Shown: piece after piece, positions 16,158-25,391 of the stretch
How the letters are laid out: every line of letters starts with the position of its first letter
Position numbering within the stretch: position 1 is the stretch's first letter
DNA from: Salinisphaera aquimarina
GTDB taxonomy: Bacteria; Pseudomonadota; Gammaproteobacteria; Nevskiales; Salinisphaeraceae
Assembly: GCF_042643355.1 (NCBI RefSeq)
Contig: NZ_JBHRSS010000004.1
Span: forward strand, 248,001-312,000
DNA: 64,000 bases
Reading direction: 5' to 3'
The notes under the pieces: generated by a model
Seen by the model: only the letters and a program-made list of their open reading frames with translations
The model's database searches: none
Told to the model about the DNA's origin: nothing
Program-made: the position numbers and the translations under genes

Positions 16158-16898
16158 ATGGCTGGCGCCGCGCAGCGAAGCCCGTTGCGATTGCGCTGCG
16201 AGGAATGGGGAAACCTGGGGTCGTTGGAACTGGACCCGGAGATACCGGAAAACTCGCAGGGGCTAAGACTGCGAACGTCCGACATCGCCGCCCCACCCGG
16301 CGCGCTCGGTTTCGCCCAACGCAACGGCGTATATTTCTGGACGGACACGGACATGTTCGGTCGCGGCGCGCGGGAACTTGCCGACATCAGCGTGCACCGA
16401 CATGAACAGACGCCCTGGTTCGAGCTGGCGTTGAGCGCCGACGCGCTGGCTCGTCACGATGACAAGCGCATCCGGCTGATGTTCGAAAGCGCTTACATGC
16501 ACGCCGCGCGGCCGCCCGGCATGACCCTGTGGTTCGCCGCAAACGCCGATGGCGGCGCGCATATGTATATGTCTCCGGTGTCGGCCGCGCCGGCCGCCGC
16601 GGTCGTGGAACGGTTTCGAGCGACACCCTGCCGGGCACCCTCCCAGCCGCTTGTGCTGATCGCGGGCGACCGTGACGCAAGCAGCCACCCCGACGACAGC
16701 CCGTCACACCGCAGGCCTCTCGCGAAACCATGCCTGCGTAGCTATCTTCCCGTTGCCTACGCATGCCGGACGGTGACAGCGCTCGAGGACGCGCCGGGCA
16801 AATTCGCCATGCATCAACTCAGACCTTTCGTGCAGCGTTTCTCGACAGCTTGGTTCACCTCTCGATCAGGCGCACAGATCTTAATCAGGGGCAGGTAA
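16158..16898 (+). CDS. Uncharacterised protein, probably frameshifted near its start
   Basis: The frame from 16158 encodes 246 residues. Residues ~30-140 look like a real globular protein (GALGFAQRNGVYFWTDTDMF, ISVHRHEQTPWFELALSADA, IRLMFESAYMHAARPPGMTL); the C-terminal third is Arg/Ser/Pro-rich and less convincing. This ATG has no good ribosome binding site. An ATG at 16090 has GGAGG six bases upstream and begins a different frame (MKVLARIEPQPPKGVKYMLG) that stops at 16266. The likely original gene joins the two frames between 16113 and 16266, so it is either frameshifted or contains a sequencing error. Family not recognised. Confidence 0.45.
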   Translation: MAGAAQRSPLRLRCEEWGNLGSLELDPEIPENSQGLRLRTSDIAAPPGALGFAQRNGVYFWTDTDMFGRGARELADISVHRHEQTPWFELALSADALARHDDKRIRLMFESAYMHAARPPGMTLWFAANADGGAHMYMSPVSAAPAAAVVERFRATPCRAPSQPLVLIAGDRDASSHPDDSPSHRRPLAKPCLRSYLPVAYACRTVTALEDAPGKFAMHQLRPFVQRFSTAWFTSRSGAQILIRGR

Positions 16899-17087
16899 CG
16901 GATAAACCGCTTGGCTATCGGCCGCCGATGCCCTCCAGCCCAACCCGACAGCCGCTTGTGCCTGCTCCTTGTTTCTTCCCATCTCGAAGAGATGATTCGG
17001 CCCCCGCTCCGGCGGAGTTTTTTTGGTCTATGCTTGAGTGTCGGCTGGTCCACGTCGACCCGCGATTTTCCCACCTGCTGCACACTC

Positions 17088-20000
17088 ATGAGCCGAATCG
17101 AATTACCTTCCGCCCACGAGCCGCCCGGCGCATCGCTACCCGTCGTGATCGTCGGCGCGTCGGCTGGCGGTCTCAAGCAGTTGCAGACGCTGTTTCGCGC
17201 GCTCTCGCCGGATACCGGTGCGGCGTTCGTGGTCCTGCTGCATCTGGCGCCCAAGCAGCGCTCCCACCTGGACGAGATCCTGGGCAACGCGACAAAACTG
17301 GATGTCGTCGCGATCGAGGACGGCATGACGCTCGAGGCCGACCGCGTGCACGTCATACCGTCCGGCCAACGGCTCACGCTCGACGGTGACACCCTGCGGC
17401 TTTATTCGGACGAACGCCACAGCGCGATGACCGGGTTGATCGACGAATTCCTGCAGAACGTGGCGCGCGAAAAAGGGACGTCGGCGGTCGGCATCATCCT
17501 CTCGGGCAGCGGCAGCGATGGCGCCCTCGGCCTCAAGGCGATCAAAGCCATGGGCGGCCTGACCATGGTCCAGGAACCGATCAATGCATTGCACGACGGC
17601 ATGCCGCGTACGGCCATCGAAGCCGCATTGCCGGATTACGTGCTCGACACCGTCGAACTCGTGGCCCCGCTCGAGAATCACCTGCGGCTGAATTTCGGCG
17701 CCGACAGTGCCGACGACGATGCCGGCGCCGTGGCCGACGATGCCCTCGATCAGGTACTGGCAGTACTACAGTCGCGCGAGCGCAACCATAATTTTGCGCA
17801 CTACAAGCCGGCCATGCTCAAGCGCCGTATCCGCCGGCGCATGGGCATGAACGGGATTCGCCGCCTCCCACAATACCTGGAACTGCTGAACGCCGATTCC
17901 GCTGAATGCGAGCGCCTGGGCCAGGATTTTTTGATCAGCGTCACCGAGTTCTTCCGCGACCCGGCCACCTACGAAACGCTGAAAAAGACGGTGATCGAAC
18001 CGCTGCTGGACGAGCACAAGACGAACGACCCGCTGCGCATCTGGATACCGGGCTGCGCCACCGGCGAGGAAGCCTATTCCGTGGCCATCTGCGTAGCGGA
18101 GGCAATCGCCGCTATCGGCACCAACCATCAGTTCACGGTATTCGCCAGCGATATCGACCGGCGCGCGCTCGAATTCGCCCGGGCCGGCGTCTATCCGGAA
18201 GCGATTGCCACTGTGGTCTCCGAACAGCGGCTGCGTACATTTTTCGACAGAATGGATCATCACTACCAGATCAAGCCAAGTCTGCGTGAGCGTGTCGTAT
18301 TCGCGATCCAGAACGTCACTGAAGATCCGCCCTATTCATCGCTCGATCTGGTCAGCTGCCGCAATCTTCTGATGTACATGCAACCCAGCATGCAGCGGCG
18401 CGTGCTCGGCAGTTTCCATTTCGCGCTGAAGAACGACGGCTTTCTGTTGCTGGGCAATGCGGAAACCGTCGGCGGGCAGGTCGACCTGTTCGAAACCGTG
18501 GTCAAGGAACAAAGGCTGTTCCGACGTATCGGGCCCAAGCAGCGCAACCGTCTGGATTCGGCGTTCCCGACCCGGTCGCCCCGCCGCGGGTCGTTGGAGC
18601 CACGCCCGGCCCAGCACCCGCCGCCGGACGACGATGTCGAGGGTATTGCGCGCGATGTGTTGCTGCAGGACCATGTGCCGGCAGCCGTGCTGATCAACCG
18701 AAAGCTCGAGATACTGTGCGGCTACGGCCCGACCGGCGATTACCTGTCGCTGCCCTTCGGCCAGTCCTCGCTAGCGCTCATGGAGATGGTGCACAGCGCG
18801 TATCGCAGCGCGGTCCGGGCCGCGACCCACCGCGCCTTTCGCGACGACCGGATGGTCAAGGTGAATGCGGCGCTCAAGACCGACGACGCGGGATCACTCA
18901 CGATCACCGCGCGCCCCCTGCACCGGCCCGATTGCGCCCACGGCCTGATGCTGGTCATATTCGAACCCGTGGTCGCACACGTTCCGGCGCTCGACCGCTC
19001 GACTGGCGAAAACACCCTCGAGCGCCAGCTTTCGGACGAGCTCGACGCCACTCGACACGATCTCAACAGTACGATTCAGGCTCTGGAAGCCTCCAATGAA
19101 GACCTGAAAAGCTCCAACGAAGAAATACTGTCGATGAACGAGGAACTGCAGTCCTCCAACGAGGAGTTGGAAACCTCCAAGGAAGAACTGCAGTCGGTCA
19201 ACGAGGAACTCACCACCGTCAACGGCGAACTGGAGAACAAGCTCGAGGAACTGGAAACCGCCCACAACGACCTGCACAACCTGTTTTCCGGCACCCAGAT
19301 GGCCACCCTGTTTCTGGATCGCTCCCTTTGTATCAAACGCTTCACACCGACCGTCAAGGCACTGTTGAGCGTGATCGACTCCGATGTCGGGCGGCCGTTG
19401 AGTGATATCACCTTCAAGTTCGACGATGCCGAGCTGCTCGATGACGCCGACCGGGTACTCGAGGAGCTGTCGATCCGCGAACGCGAGATCGAGGCCACCG
19501 ATGGCAGCTGGTATCTGCGCCGTGTGCTGCCCTACCGCACACGCGTGAACAGCATAGAAGGCGTGGTGATCACGTTTACCGATATCAATGCGCTCAAACA
19601 GGCCGCGCAGGCCACCCAGGACAGCGAACAACGGCTGGACCTGGCGCTGGGCACCATCAACGGCGGAATCTGGGACATGACCGTCGATCCGCACTCCGCC
19701 ACCGCGACCGATCACGTCTATATCTCCGCGCGCCTGAAAGGACTGCTCGGCTTCGACGACAAGCAGCTGCCCAATTCACTGGCGAGCTGGCACGAACGTA
19801 TCGCTGCCGAGGACCGCGTCCTGTTTCAACAGGTGCGGACACTGAAAATCGGAGAACAGCCCGTTATCGAATATCGCGCGCGCCACCGGAACGGCGGCAT
19901 CCGCTGGTTTTCCAGCCAGAGCCGGGTGATCAGCGACGGCGAGGGCCGGCCGGTGCGCTGGATCGGTATCGACTACGACATCACCGAAGCCAAGCAAATC

Positions 20001-21152
20001 GAGCTGCGCAGTCGGCGCGCGCGCGCCCAACTGCAGTTGTTGGCCGACGCGCTGCCGCAGATGCTGGTCTATGTCGATAGCGAGCACGAGATCCGCTTCA
20101 GCAACCGCATGTTCAACGACTGGTTCAAACTGGACGCCGAAAACGTCGTCGGCCGCAACCTGAGTGACTTCATAGGCCCACAGGCCGCCGCCAGTCAGGA
20201 GCACGCCACCCGCTCGGCGCTATCGGGCAATCTGGTGAGCGGCAACCTGGTCCTCGACCACCCTGCCGGCGACACACGCACCATCGATATCAGTTACGTG
20301 CCACATGCAGTCGATGGTAACGTGCTCGGCTACTACGCATTGATGGTAGACGTTACCCATGCTGCGCGCCGTGATACGGACCGCATGGCGCGTCAATCCG
20401 GCCTGGTCATGTTGCAACGCATGGCCACCATAGGCGAGATGTCGAGCACGCTGGCCCACGACATGCGACAGCCGCTGTCGGCCATCAATAACTTTGCGGG
20501 TGCGCTCATGCGAATGCTGCACGCGGACAAGCCCACCGACCAGATCGTGCCGGTGCTGCGCAAGATCGCCGATCAGGTATCGCGTGCTAATAATATCGTC
20601 GATGTCACCCGGACTTTCGTCGGCCGCAGCGATGAAGGCGCGGCGGATACCGATCTCAACACGCTGGTGCATAGTGCGCTATCCCTCACCGAAGGCATGG
20701 CGCGCGAACGTAATATCGATCGCCGTTTGAACCTGCATACGCCACTGCCGCGCACGCATTGCCACTCGGTACAGCTCGAGCAAGTCATCGTGAACCTGTT
20801 GATCAACGGCTATGAAGCGATGGATGCCGTGCCTCGCGATGCGCGGATCATGACCATCGGTACCGCTATCTCGGGGGATGATGGCCGTGTGCGGATATCG
20901 GTGACCGATTCAGGCGACGGGATACCGGCCGACAAGATCGGCCGCATCTTCGACACCTTCTATACGTCCAAGCTCGAAGGCATGGGGCTGGGCCTTGCCC
21001 TCGGCCGCAGCATCGCCGAAAACCACGGTGGCTCGCTGTGGGCCGAGTCGAGCGACGGCAACGGCGCCACTTTTTTCCTGGAACTGCCGACAATCGACGG
21101 CGAGCACGTCGATGACGAGCACACCGGGAGCGATCAAAGTGCGCCCAGGTAA
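17088..21152 (+). CDS. CheB-CheR-PAS-histidine kinase fusion protein
   Basis: A soluble 1,354-residue sensor kinase. Order: a CheB methylesterase domain (residues ~18-200; Ser25 in GASAGG, His52, Asp144 in GSGSDG); a CheR methyltransferase (~215-490, RIWIPGCATGEEAYSVAICV and LVSCRNLLMYMQPSMQRRVL); a long coiled coil (~655-725) of repeated SNEEL units; two or three PAS domains (~730-1090); a HisKA domain with phospho-acceptor His in LAHDMRQPLSAI (~1122); and an HATPase domain (VTDSGDGIPADKIGRIFDTF, GMGLGLALGR). The start MSRIELP was chosen just before the CheB fold; a longer in-frame extension exists. The FixJ-type regulator downstream is the likely partner. Confidence 0.93.
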   Translation: MSRIELPSAHEPPGASLPVVIVGASAGGLKQLQTLFRALSPDTGAAFVVLLHLAPKQRSHLDEILGNATKLDVVAIEDGMTLEADRVHVIPSGQRLTLDGDTLRLYSDERHSAMTGLIDEFLQNVAREKGTSAVGIILSGSGSDGALGLKAIKAMGGLTMVQEPINALHDGMPRTAIEAALPDYVLDTVELVAPLENHLRLNFGADSADDDAGAVADDALDQVLAVLQSRERNHNFAHYKPAMLKRRIRRRMGMNGIRRLPQYLELLNADSAECERLGQDFLISVTEFFRDPATYETLKKTVIEPLLDEHKTNDPLRIWIPGCATGEEAYSVAICVAEAIAAIGTNHQFTVFASDIDRRALEFARAGVYPEAIATVVSEQRLRTFFDRMDHHYQIKPSLRERVVFAIQNVTEDPPYSSLDLVSCRNLLMYMQPSMQRRVLGSFHFALKNDGFLLLGNAETVGGQVDLFETVVKEQRLFRRIGPKQRNRLDSAFPTRSPRRGSLEPRPAQHPPPDDDVEGIARDVLLQDHVPAAVLINRKLEILCGYGPTGDYLSLPFGQSSLALMEMVHSAYRSAVRAATHRAFRDDRMVKVNAALKTDDAGSLTITARPLHRPDCAHGLMLVIFEPVVAHVPALDRSTGENTLERQLSDELDATRHDLNSTIQALEASNEDLKSSNEEILSMNEELQSSNEELETSKEELQSVNEELTTVNGELENKLEELETAHNDLHNLFSGTQMATLFLDRSLCIKRFTPTVKALLSVIDSDVGRPLSDITFKFDDAELLDDADRVLEELSIREREIEATDGSWYLRRVLPYRTRVNSIEGVVITFTDINALKQAAQATQDSEQRLDLALGTINGGIWDMTVDPHSATATDHVYISARLKGLLGFDDKQLPNSLASWHERIAAEDRVLFQQVRTLKIGEQPVIEYRARHRNGGIRWFSSQSRVISDGEGRPVRWIGIDYDITEAKQIELRSRRARAQLQLLADALPQMLVYVDSEHEIRFSNRMFNDWFKLDAENVVGRNLSDFIGPQAAASQEHATRSALSGNLVSGNLVLDHPAGDTRTIDISYVPHAVDGNVLGYYALMVDVTHAARRDTDRMARQSGLVMLQRMATIGEMSSTLAHDMRQPLSAINNFAGALMRMLHADKPTDQIVPVLRKIADQVSRANNIVDVTRTFVGRSDEGAADTDLNTLVHSALSLTEGMARERNIDRRLNLHTPLPRTHCHSVQLEQVIVNLLINGYEAMDAVPRDARIMTIGTAISGDDGRVRISVTDSGDGIPADKIGRIFDTFYTSKLEGMGLGLALGRSIAENHGGSLWAESSDGNGATFFLELPTIDGEHVDDEHTGSDQSAPR

Positions 21153-21292
21153 ACGAATCGACGATCCAATCGGTAATCGTCTACGCAGCCGAGCACAGGG
21201 CGATCATCTTCGTCGGCGCCACTCGACAGACAATGCGGGGCGTCTCGGCTAGCCCATCGATCGCGCAGTCGTCGCAACCCTTTCCTCGCAAG

Positions 21293-21946
21293 CTAGGACG
21301 CCTTCGCCTGCTCATCGAGTCGATCGCCTGCGTCGAAGTCGAACGCATCGCGGACTTCCATGCACATGCGCACCAGCGACGCGAGCGAGTCGGCGTGCAT
21401 CTTGCGCATCACATTGGCGCGGTGCAGTTCGACGGTCTTGGGACTGATCCCCAGCCGTTGTGCGATGCGCTTGTTCGAGCAGCCGTCGAATATTCCGTTG
21501 AGCACATCGCGCTCGCGCGGGCTGAGCAGCACGATACGAGCGATGATCGAGGCGTGCCGATTGGCCTCGACCTGTTGTTCACGGTTGAGCGCAACCGCCT
21601 CGCGAACCTTCTGCAGCAACAACTCGTCGTTCACCGGTTTGGTCAAGAACTCTATGGCCCCCTGCTGCATTGCACACACCGACGCATCCACATCGGCATG
21701 GCCGGTCAGAAAGATTACCGGCTTGTGCTGTGGCCGCGTCGCGCACAGGCGCTGTAATTCCAGGCCGCTCATGTCCGGCATGCGCAGGTCCATGAGAATA
21801 CAGCCGGGCTGGCCGGTGTTGGGCGCGTCGAGAAATGCGTTGGCGTTGGCGTAGCAAACAAAGTCGAGATCGATTGACGACAGCAAGCAACCAATCGAAT
21901 CTCGAATATCCGGATCGTCGTCGATTACGTGAATCAGTGCTCTCAT
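21293..21946 (-). CDS. FixJ/NarL-type response regulator
   Basis: A 217-residue two-component regulator. The receiver domain (residues 1-120) shows acidic pocket DDD, phospho-acceptor Asp in CILMDLRMPDMSGLELQRL, Thr in VIFLTGHAD and Lys in FLTKPVNDELL. A LuxR-type helix-turn-helix follows (LSPRERDVLNGIFDGCSNKR, IAQRLGISPKTVELHRANV). It converges on the CheB-CheR kinase gene with a 140-base gap and is its probable partner; kinases with the LAHDMRQPL H-box often pair with FixJ-type regulators. Confidence 0.92.
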   Translation of the reverse strand: MRALIHVIDDDPDIRDSIGCLLSSIDLDFVCYANANAFLDAPNTGQPGCILMDLRMPDMSGLELQRLCATRPQHKPVIFLTGHADVDASVCAMQQGAIEFLTKPVNDELLLQKVREAVALNREQQVEANRHASIIARIVLLSPRERDVLNGIFDGCSNKRIAQRLGISPKTVELHRANVMRKMHADSLASLVRMCMEVRDAFDFDAGDRLDEQAKAS

Positions 21947-22135
21947 GTCAGACCCCTGTCCGCCGATCTAGTAATAGTTCTAGGCTTAGTAACGGTAACA
22001 GCGCGTTTCAGGCGGGCTACTCCGTAATAATACGTATCCCGGTTTCAGTCTGCGCGCGTGACAATTGTAAGTATTCGTCGTAGCAAGAAAAAAGGGGTTC
22101 GCAGCGCCAATTTCTCCACGACAGGTACCGGACTT

Positions 22136-22549
22136 ATGCGCGGTTACTCGACGGATAGCGAACATCGTGCGACGCCCAGCGTCGTCATCGTCGAGGACGA
22201 CGGCGAGCAGCGGTACGCCGCCGAGTTGCTGATGAGAAGCGCCGGCTACAGCCCGCTATGCTATGCCAGCGCCGAGGCCATGCTCGACGCGCCGCTTCCG
22301 CCCGAGCCTCTTTGTTTCCTGGTGGATATCCACCTGCCCGGGTGCAGCGGCCTTGAACTGCAAAAAATCCTCTGCCGACGTATCCGGCACACGGCCATCG
22401 TCATGCTAAGCGGCGACGCCTCGGCGGAAGAGACCCGAATGGCGAAGGCCGAGGGCGTGCTAGCCATGCTGCGCAAACCGGTGTGCCCGGATCTTCTGCT
22501 CGACTACGTGGCACGCGGGGTCGCGGGCAGCCCCGTTCGCGACGAATAG
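22136..22549 (+). CDS. Single-domain response regulator
   Basis: A stand-alone receiver domain of 137 residues from MRGYSTDSEHR. A GTG 26 codons upstream is possible but adds a low-complexity basic tail. Seen: VVIVEDDGEQRYAAELLMRS, phospho-Asp in CFLVDIHLPGCSGLELQKI, Ser in VMLSGDAS and Lys in LRKPVCPDLLLDY. There is no output domain, so it may relay or compete for phosphate from the neighbouring kinase. It is divergent from the FixJ-type regulator, with about 190 bases between them for shared control. Confidence 0.85.
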   Translation: MRGYSTDSEHRATPSVVIVEDDGEQRYAAELLMRSAGYSPLCYASAEAMLDAPLPPEPLCFLVDIHLPGCSGLELQKILCRRIRHTAIVMLSGDASAEETRMAKAEGVLAMLRKPVCPDLLLDYVARGVAGSPVRDE

Positions 22550-22664
22550 CAGGCCGCACTCTTGCCGTGGCTCAGGACTTTCACTTATCGACGCCAACCT
22601 GAGCGCCGGGGCAATATCTCGAAGTTAAACGAGCGGGGCCACAATCCTCGAGACCATTCGGCTT

Positions 22665-23051
22665 ATGCAAACTGACACCTTCGTCGCACGCGTGAGCGCG
22701 CGATGCCCCGAGCTTGATCCCGTGGCCGCGCACGATGTGTGCCTGATCACCGTGCGTGCGCTGTGCGAGCATCTTTCGCAGGCGGAAACCGAGCGTCTCT
22801 CCGCTCAACTGCCGGACGCGCTCGGCGACGCGGCCGCCGCCGGCGGCACGGAAAATCATATGCGCGGCAAGACGATTGCGCTCGACGATTTCCTCGAACA
22901 ACTGGTGGCCCGCACCGAAATAGATCACGACACGGCCCGGCAGTTGGCAAGGGCGGTTGCCCAGACACTGCAACAGGCCGTACGCGAGAATGAGATCGAG
23001 AACGTCACGTTCGAACTGCCGGACGACCTGAGCACCCTGTTCACCGCCTAG
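22665..23051 (+). CDS. DUF2267-type protein
   Basis: A small acidic helical protein of 128 residues. It shows the two-repeat pattern of the DUF2267 family: an N-terminal helical unit ending in LSAQLPDALGD, and a second unit (LDDFLEQLVARTEIDHDTAR) ending in FELPDDLSTLF. There is no signal peptide or catalytic motif. Function is unknown; relatives are frequent near stress-response genes. Assignment from memory of the family pattern. Confidence 0.75.
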   Translation: MQTDTFVARVSARCPELDPVAAHDVCLITVRALCEHLSQAETERLSAQLPDALGDAAAAGGTENHMRGKTIALDDFLEQLVARTEIDHDTARQLARAVAQTLQQAVRENEIENVTFELPDDLSTLFTA

Positions 23052-23093
23052 CGCGGAGCGATCGCGCACCCGCTGTTGCGACTGCGACAGCGA

Positions 23094-24545
23094 TCACCGG
23101 GGCGGTACACCGCCGATGCAGTAGTACTTGGTCTCCAGATATTCGTCCATGCCGACATGGGCGCCTTCGCGACCCAGGCCGGATTGCTTGATGCCGCCGA
23201 ACGGCACATGCGGGCCGGTGATATCCATGGTGTTGACGCCCACCATGCCGTATTCCAGCGATCGCATGAACTTGCGAATACGCGCATCGGCGTGGGTGAA
23301 TAAATAGCTGGCCAGGCCGTGTTCGGTCGCATTCGCCGCGGCAATGACCTCGTCGTCGTCATCGAACGCACGGATCGGCGCGACCGGCGCAAAGGACTCT
23401 TCTGTCGATACCCGCATCGTATCCGTGAAATCGGCTACGACGGTGGGCATGAAGAAATGCGCGCCCGGCGCGTCCGTCTGATCCCTGCCGATGATACGCG
23501 CGCCCTTGTCGCGGGCGTCCTCGATCAGCGACTGCGCTTTTTGCACCGCGTCCGCATGGATCAAGGGCCCGATTTCATTGGCTTCGTCAAAACCGCTGCC
23601 CACGGCCATCGCGTTCATGCGCTCACTGAAGCGTTCGACGAACGGCTCGTAGATCGAGCGGTGGACGAACAGCCGGTTGGCGGCGACGCAGTCCTGGCCG
23701 CTGGTCTGGAACTTGGCCGCGACGGCCGCCTCGACGACGGTGCCCAGATCGGCGTCTTCGCATACGATCAGGGGCGCGTTCCCGCCCAGTTCCATGGCCA
23801 CGCGTTTTACCGTATCGGCACTGTCGCGCAACAGCTGCCGCCCTACTGGGGTCGACCCGGTGAACGAGAGTGCCCGCACGCGCGTGTCGGCACAGACACG
23901 TTCCGAAAAACGCTTGCCGGTGGTGGTGACCACGTTGAACTCGCCGTTGTTCAGGTCGACCTCTTCGGCCAGTGCGGCCAATGCCAGCGCGCAGAACGGC
24001 GTCTCGTTGGCGGGCTTGACCACGGTTGTGCAGCCGGCCGCCAGTGCCGCGGCCACCTTGCGGGTGATCATCGCCATCGGGAAATTCCAGGGTGTGATGA
24101 TCGCGGCCACACCGACCGGCTCTCGTACGGTTCCCAGCGCCACGTGCGGATCTTCCGACGGTATCGTGGTGCCGCTCGCTCGCCGCGCCTCTTCAGCGAA
24201 CCAGCGCAGGAAACTGGCCGCATAATCCACCTCGCCGCGGGCCTCGGCCAACGGTTTGCCCTGCTCGTAGGTCATCAACCGGGCCAGCGCTTCACGGCGA
24301 CGGCACATGCCCTCGTACCAGGCCATCAGCCGATTGGCGCGCTCGATCGCGGATGTGTCGCGCCAACGGCCGAAGGCCGCGAACGCGGTGTCCACCGACG
24401 CGTCGATTGTGGCGTCATCCAGATCCGGCACCCGACCGATGCGGTCTGCGGTCGCCGGATCGACGACGTCGCGCCACGCCTGACCGCCGATCCAGCGACC
24501 ACCGATGAAAGCCTGCTCGCGGATCAATGCGTTTTCGTCGTTCAT
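23094..24545 (-). CDS. NAD(P)-dependent aldehyde dehydrogenase, succinate-semialdehyde type
   Basis: Oxidises an aldehyde to the acid; most similar in pattern to GabD, which converts succinate semialdehyde to succinate. Start MNDENALIREQAFIGGRW gives 483 residues, the GabD length, and follows a GAGGAG-type ribosome binding site. Motifs: ITPWNFPMAMITRKVAAALA, the Rossmann FTGSTPVGRQL, the Glu in MELGGNAPLIVCEDADL and the catalytic Cys in SGQDCVAANRLFVH, ending with PFGGIKQSGLGREGAHVGMD. No aminotransferase gene is adjacent, so the substrate remains inferred. Confidence 0.88.
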   Translation of the reverse strand: MNDENALIREQAFIGGRWIGGQAWRDVVDPATADRIGRVPDLDDATIDASVDTAFAAFGRWRDTSAIERANRLMAWYEGMCRRREALARLMTYEQGKPLAEARGEVDYAASFLRWFAEEARRASGTTIPSEDPHVALGTVREPVGVAAIITPWNFPMAMITRKVAAALAAGCTTVVKPANETPFCALALAALAEEVDLNNGEFNVVTTTGKRFSERVCADTRVRALSFTGSTPVGRQLLRDSADTVKRVAMELGGNAPLIVCEDADLGTVVEAAVAAKFQTSGQDCVAANRLFVHRSIYEPFVERFSERMNAMAVGSGFDEANEIGPLIHADAVQKAQSLIEDARDKGARIIGRDQTDAPGAHFFMPTVVADFTDTMRVSTEESFAPVAPIRAFDDDDEVIAAANATEHGLASYLFTHADARIRKFMRSLEYGMVGVNTMDITGPHVPFGGIKQSGLGREGAHVGMDEYLETKYYCIGGVPPR

Positions 24546-25018
24546 CACCACAGCCGCTCCTCGAAAAACATCGCGGCCGATGCTAAGAGCCACGACCGGG
24601 CCATGAAATAAGTGAGAGCACGTAGATCCCGCGATGGCGGCCCGCTGCGCTCGGCGGCCGTGATTGCAAAGCCGGTGTGGCCGGGGCCCGCGGGCGATCC
24701 GGCGAACACGCAACGGCTAGGGAATATCCTGAACCGACTGGCGTAGCGCCCTGTTTATCCGCCTGGAATCAACCATTAGGCTGGACAAGAGGTTGAACCA
24801 ATGCGGCGAAGGAGCTGGTGAATCACACCTCACGAATAGACATGAAACTGGGGGTTGAACGCCTCTTCTTTCATCGCCCGCCACCTTCGGGCCCGGCGAA
24901 ACCATTGCCGGCAGGCGTTGATGACGCGCGATGGAATACAACGACTGCCCAGCGAATCGCTGCGACAGACAGGTCACGGCGGCAAACCGACCTGTCATGA
25001 CCACGGATGGAGGAACAG
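24546..25018. other. Intergenic stretch upstream of the dehydrogenase
   Basis: About 470 bases without a supportable gene. Open frames on both strands lack ribosome binding sites and family patterns. A GCCCG-CCACCTT-CGGGC hairpin lies near 24887-24903. The region probably holds the promoters of the divergent dehydrogenase and the small Cys-rich gene. Confidence 0.5.
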
Positions 25019-25234
25019 ATGGCTCAATGTGATTGCTGCGGAAACGACTACGACAAGGCTTTCATCGTCGAAATGGGCGGCCAACGCTATACGTTCGATT
25101 CCTTCGAATGTGCCGCCCACACGCTCGCCCCTACCTGTGCCACTTGCGGTTGTCGCATCCTGGGGCACGGAACCGAGGACAAGAACCGCTACTACTGCTG
25201 CGGCCATTGTGCGCAGGCGGGGGTCATGGCCTGA
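25019..25234 (+). CDS. Small cysteine-rich, probably zinc-binding protein
   Basis: A 71-residue protein starting MAQCDCCGNDYDKAF, with GGAGG five bases upstream. It has 11 Cys and 4 His in 71 residues, grouped as CDCC near the start, FECAAH in the middle, CATCGC, and YYCCGHC near the end. This looks like a treble-clef or zinc-ribbon metal site, distantly like prokaryotic metallothioneins. I know similar unnamed proteins in several phyla but no assigned function. No membrane segment or signal peptide. Confidence 0.7.
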   Translation: MAQCDCCGNDYDKAFIVEMGGQRYTFDSFECAAHTLAPTCATCGCRILGHGTEDKNRYYCCGHCAQAGVMA

Positions 25235-25391
25235 GCGCGCGCCCGCCTGCGCAATCGCCAACCCTGTGATCCGTAGTTTTTCGGGGTCACGAGGATGGAG
25301 CGCAATGTTAGCTTCGCTGCGAATTGACCGCGCCGTATGACTGCCGCGGTCGCCGACATCTTTACATCAGAACTGTGAAGGAACTTTTGTG

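Noticed and set aside
23319..24611. 430-codon open frame opposite the aldehyde dehydrogenase
   Set aside because: Antisense shadow; the dehydrogenase motifs are on the minus strand.
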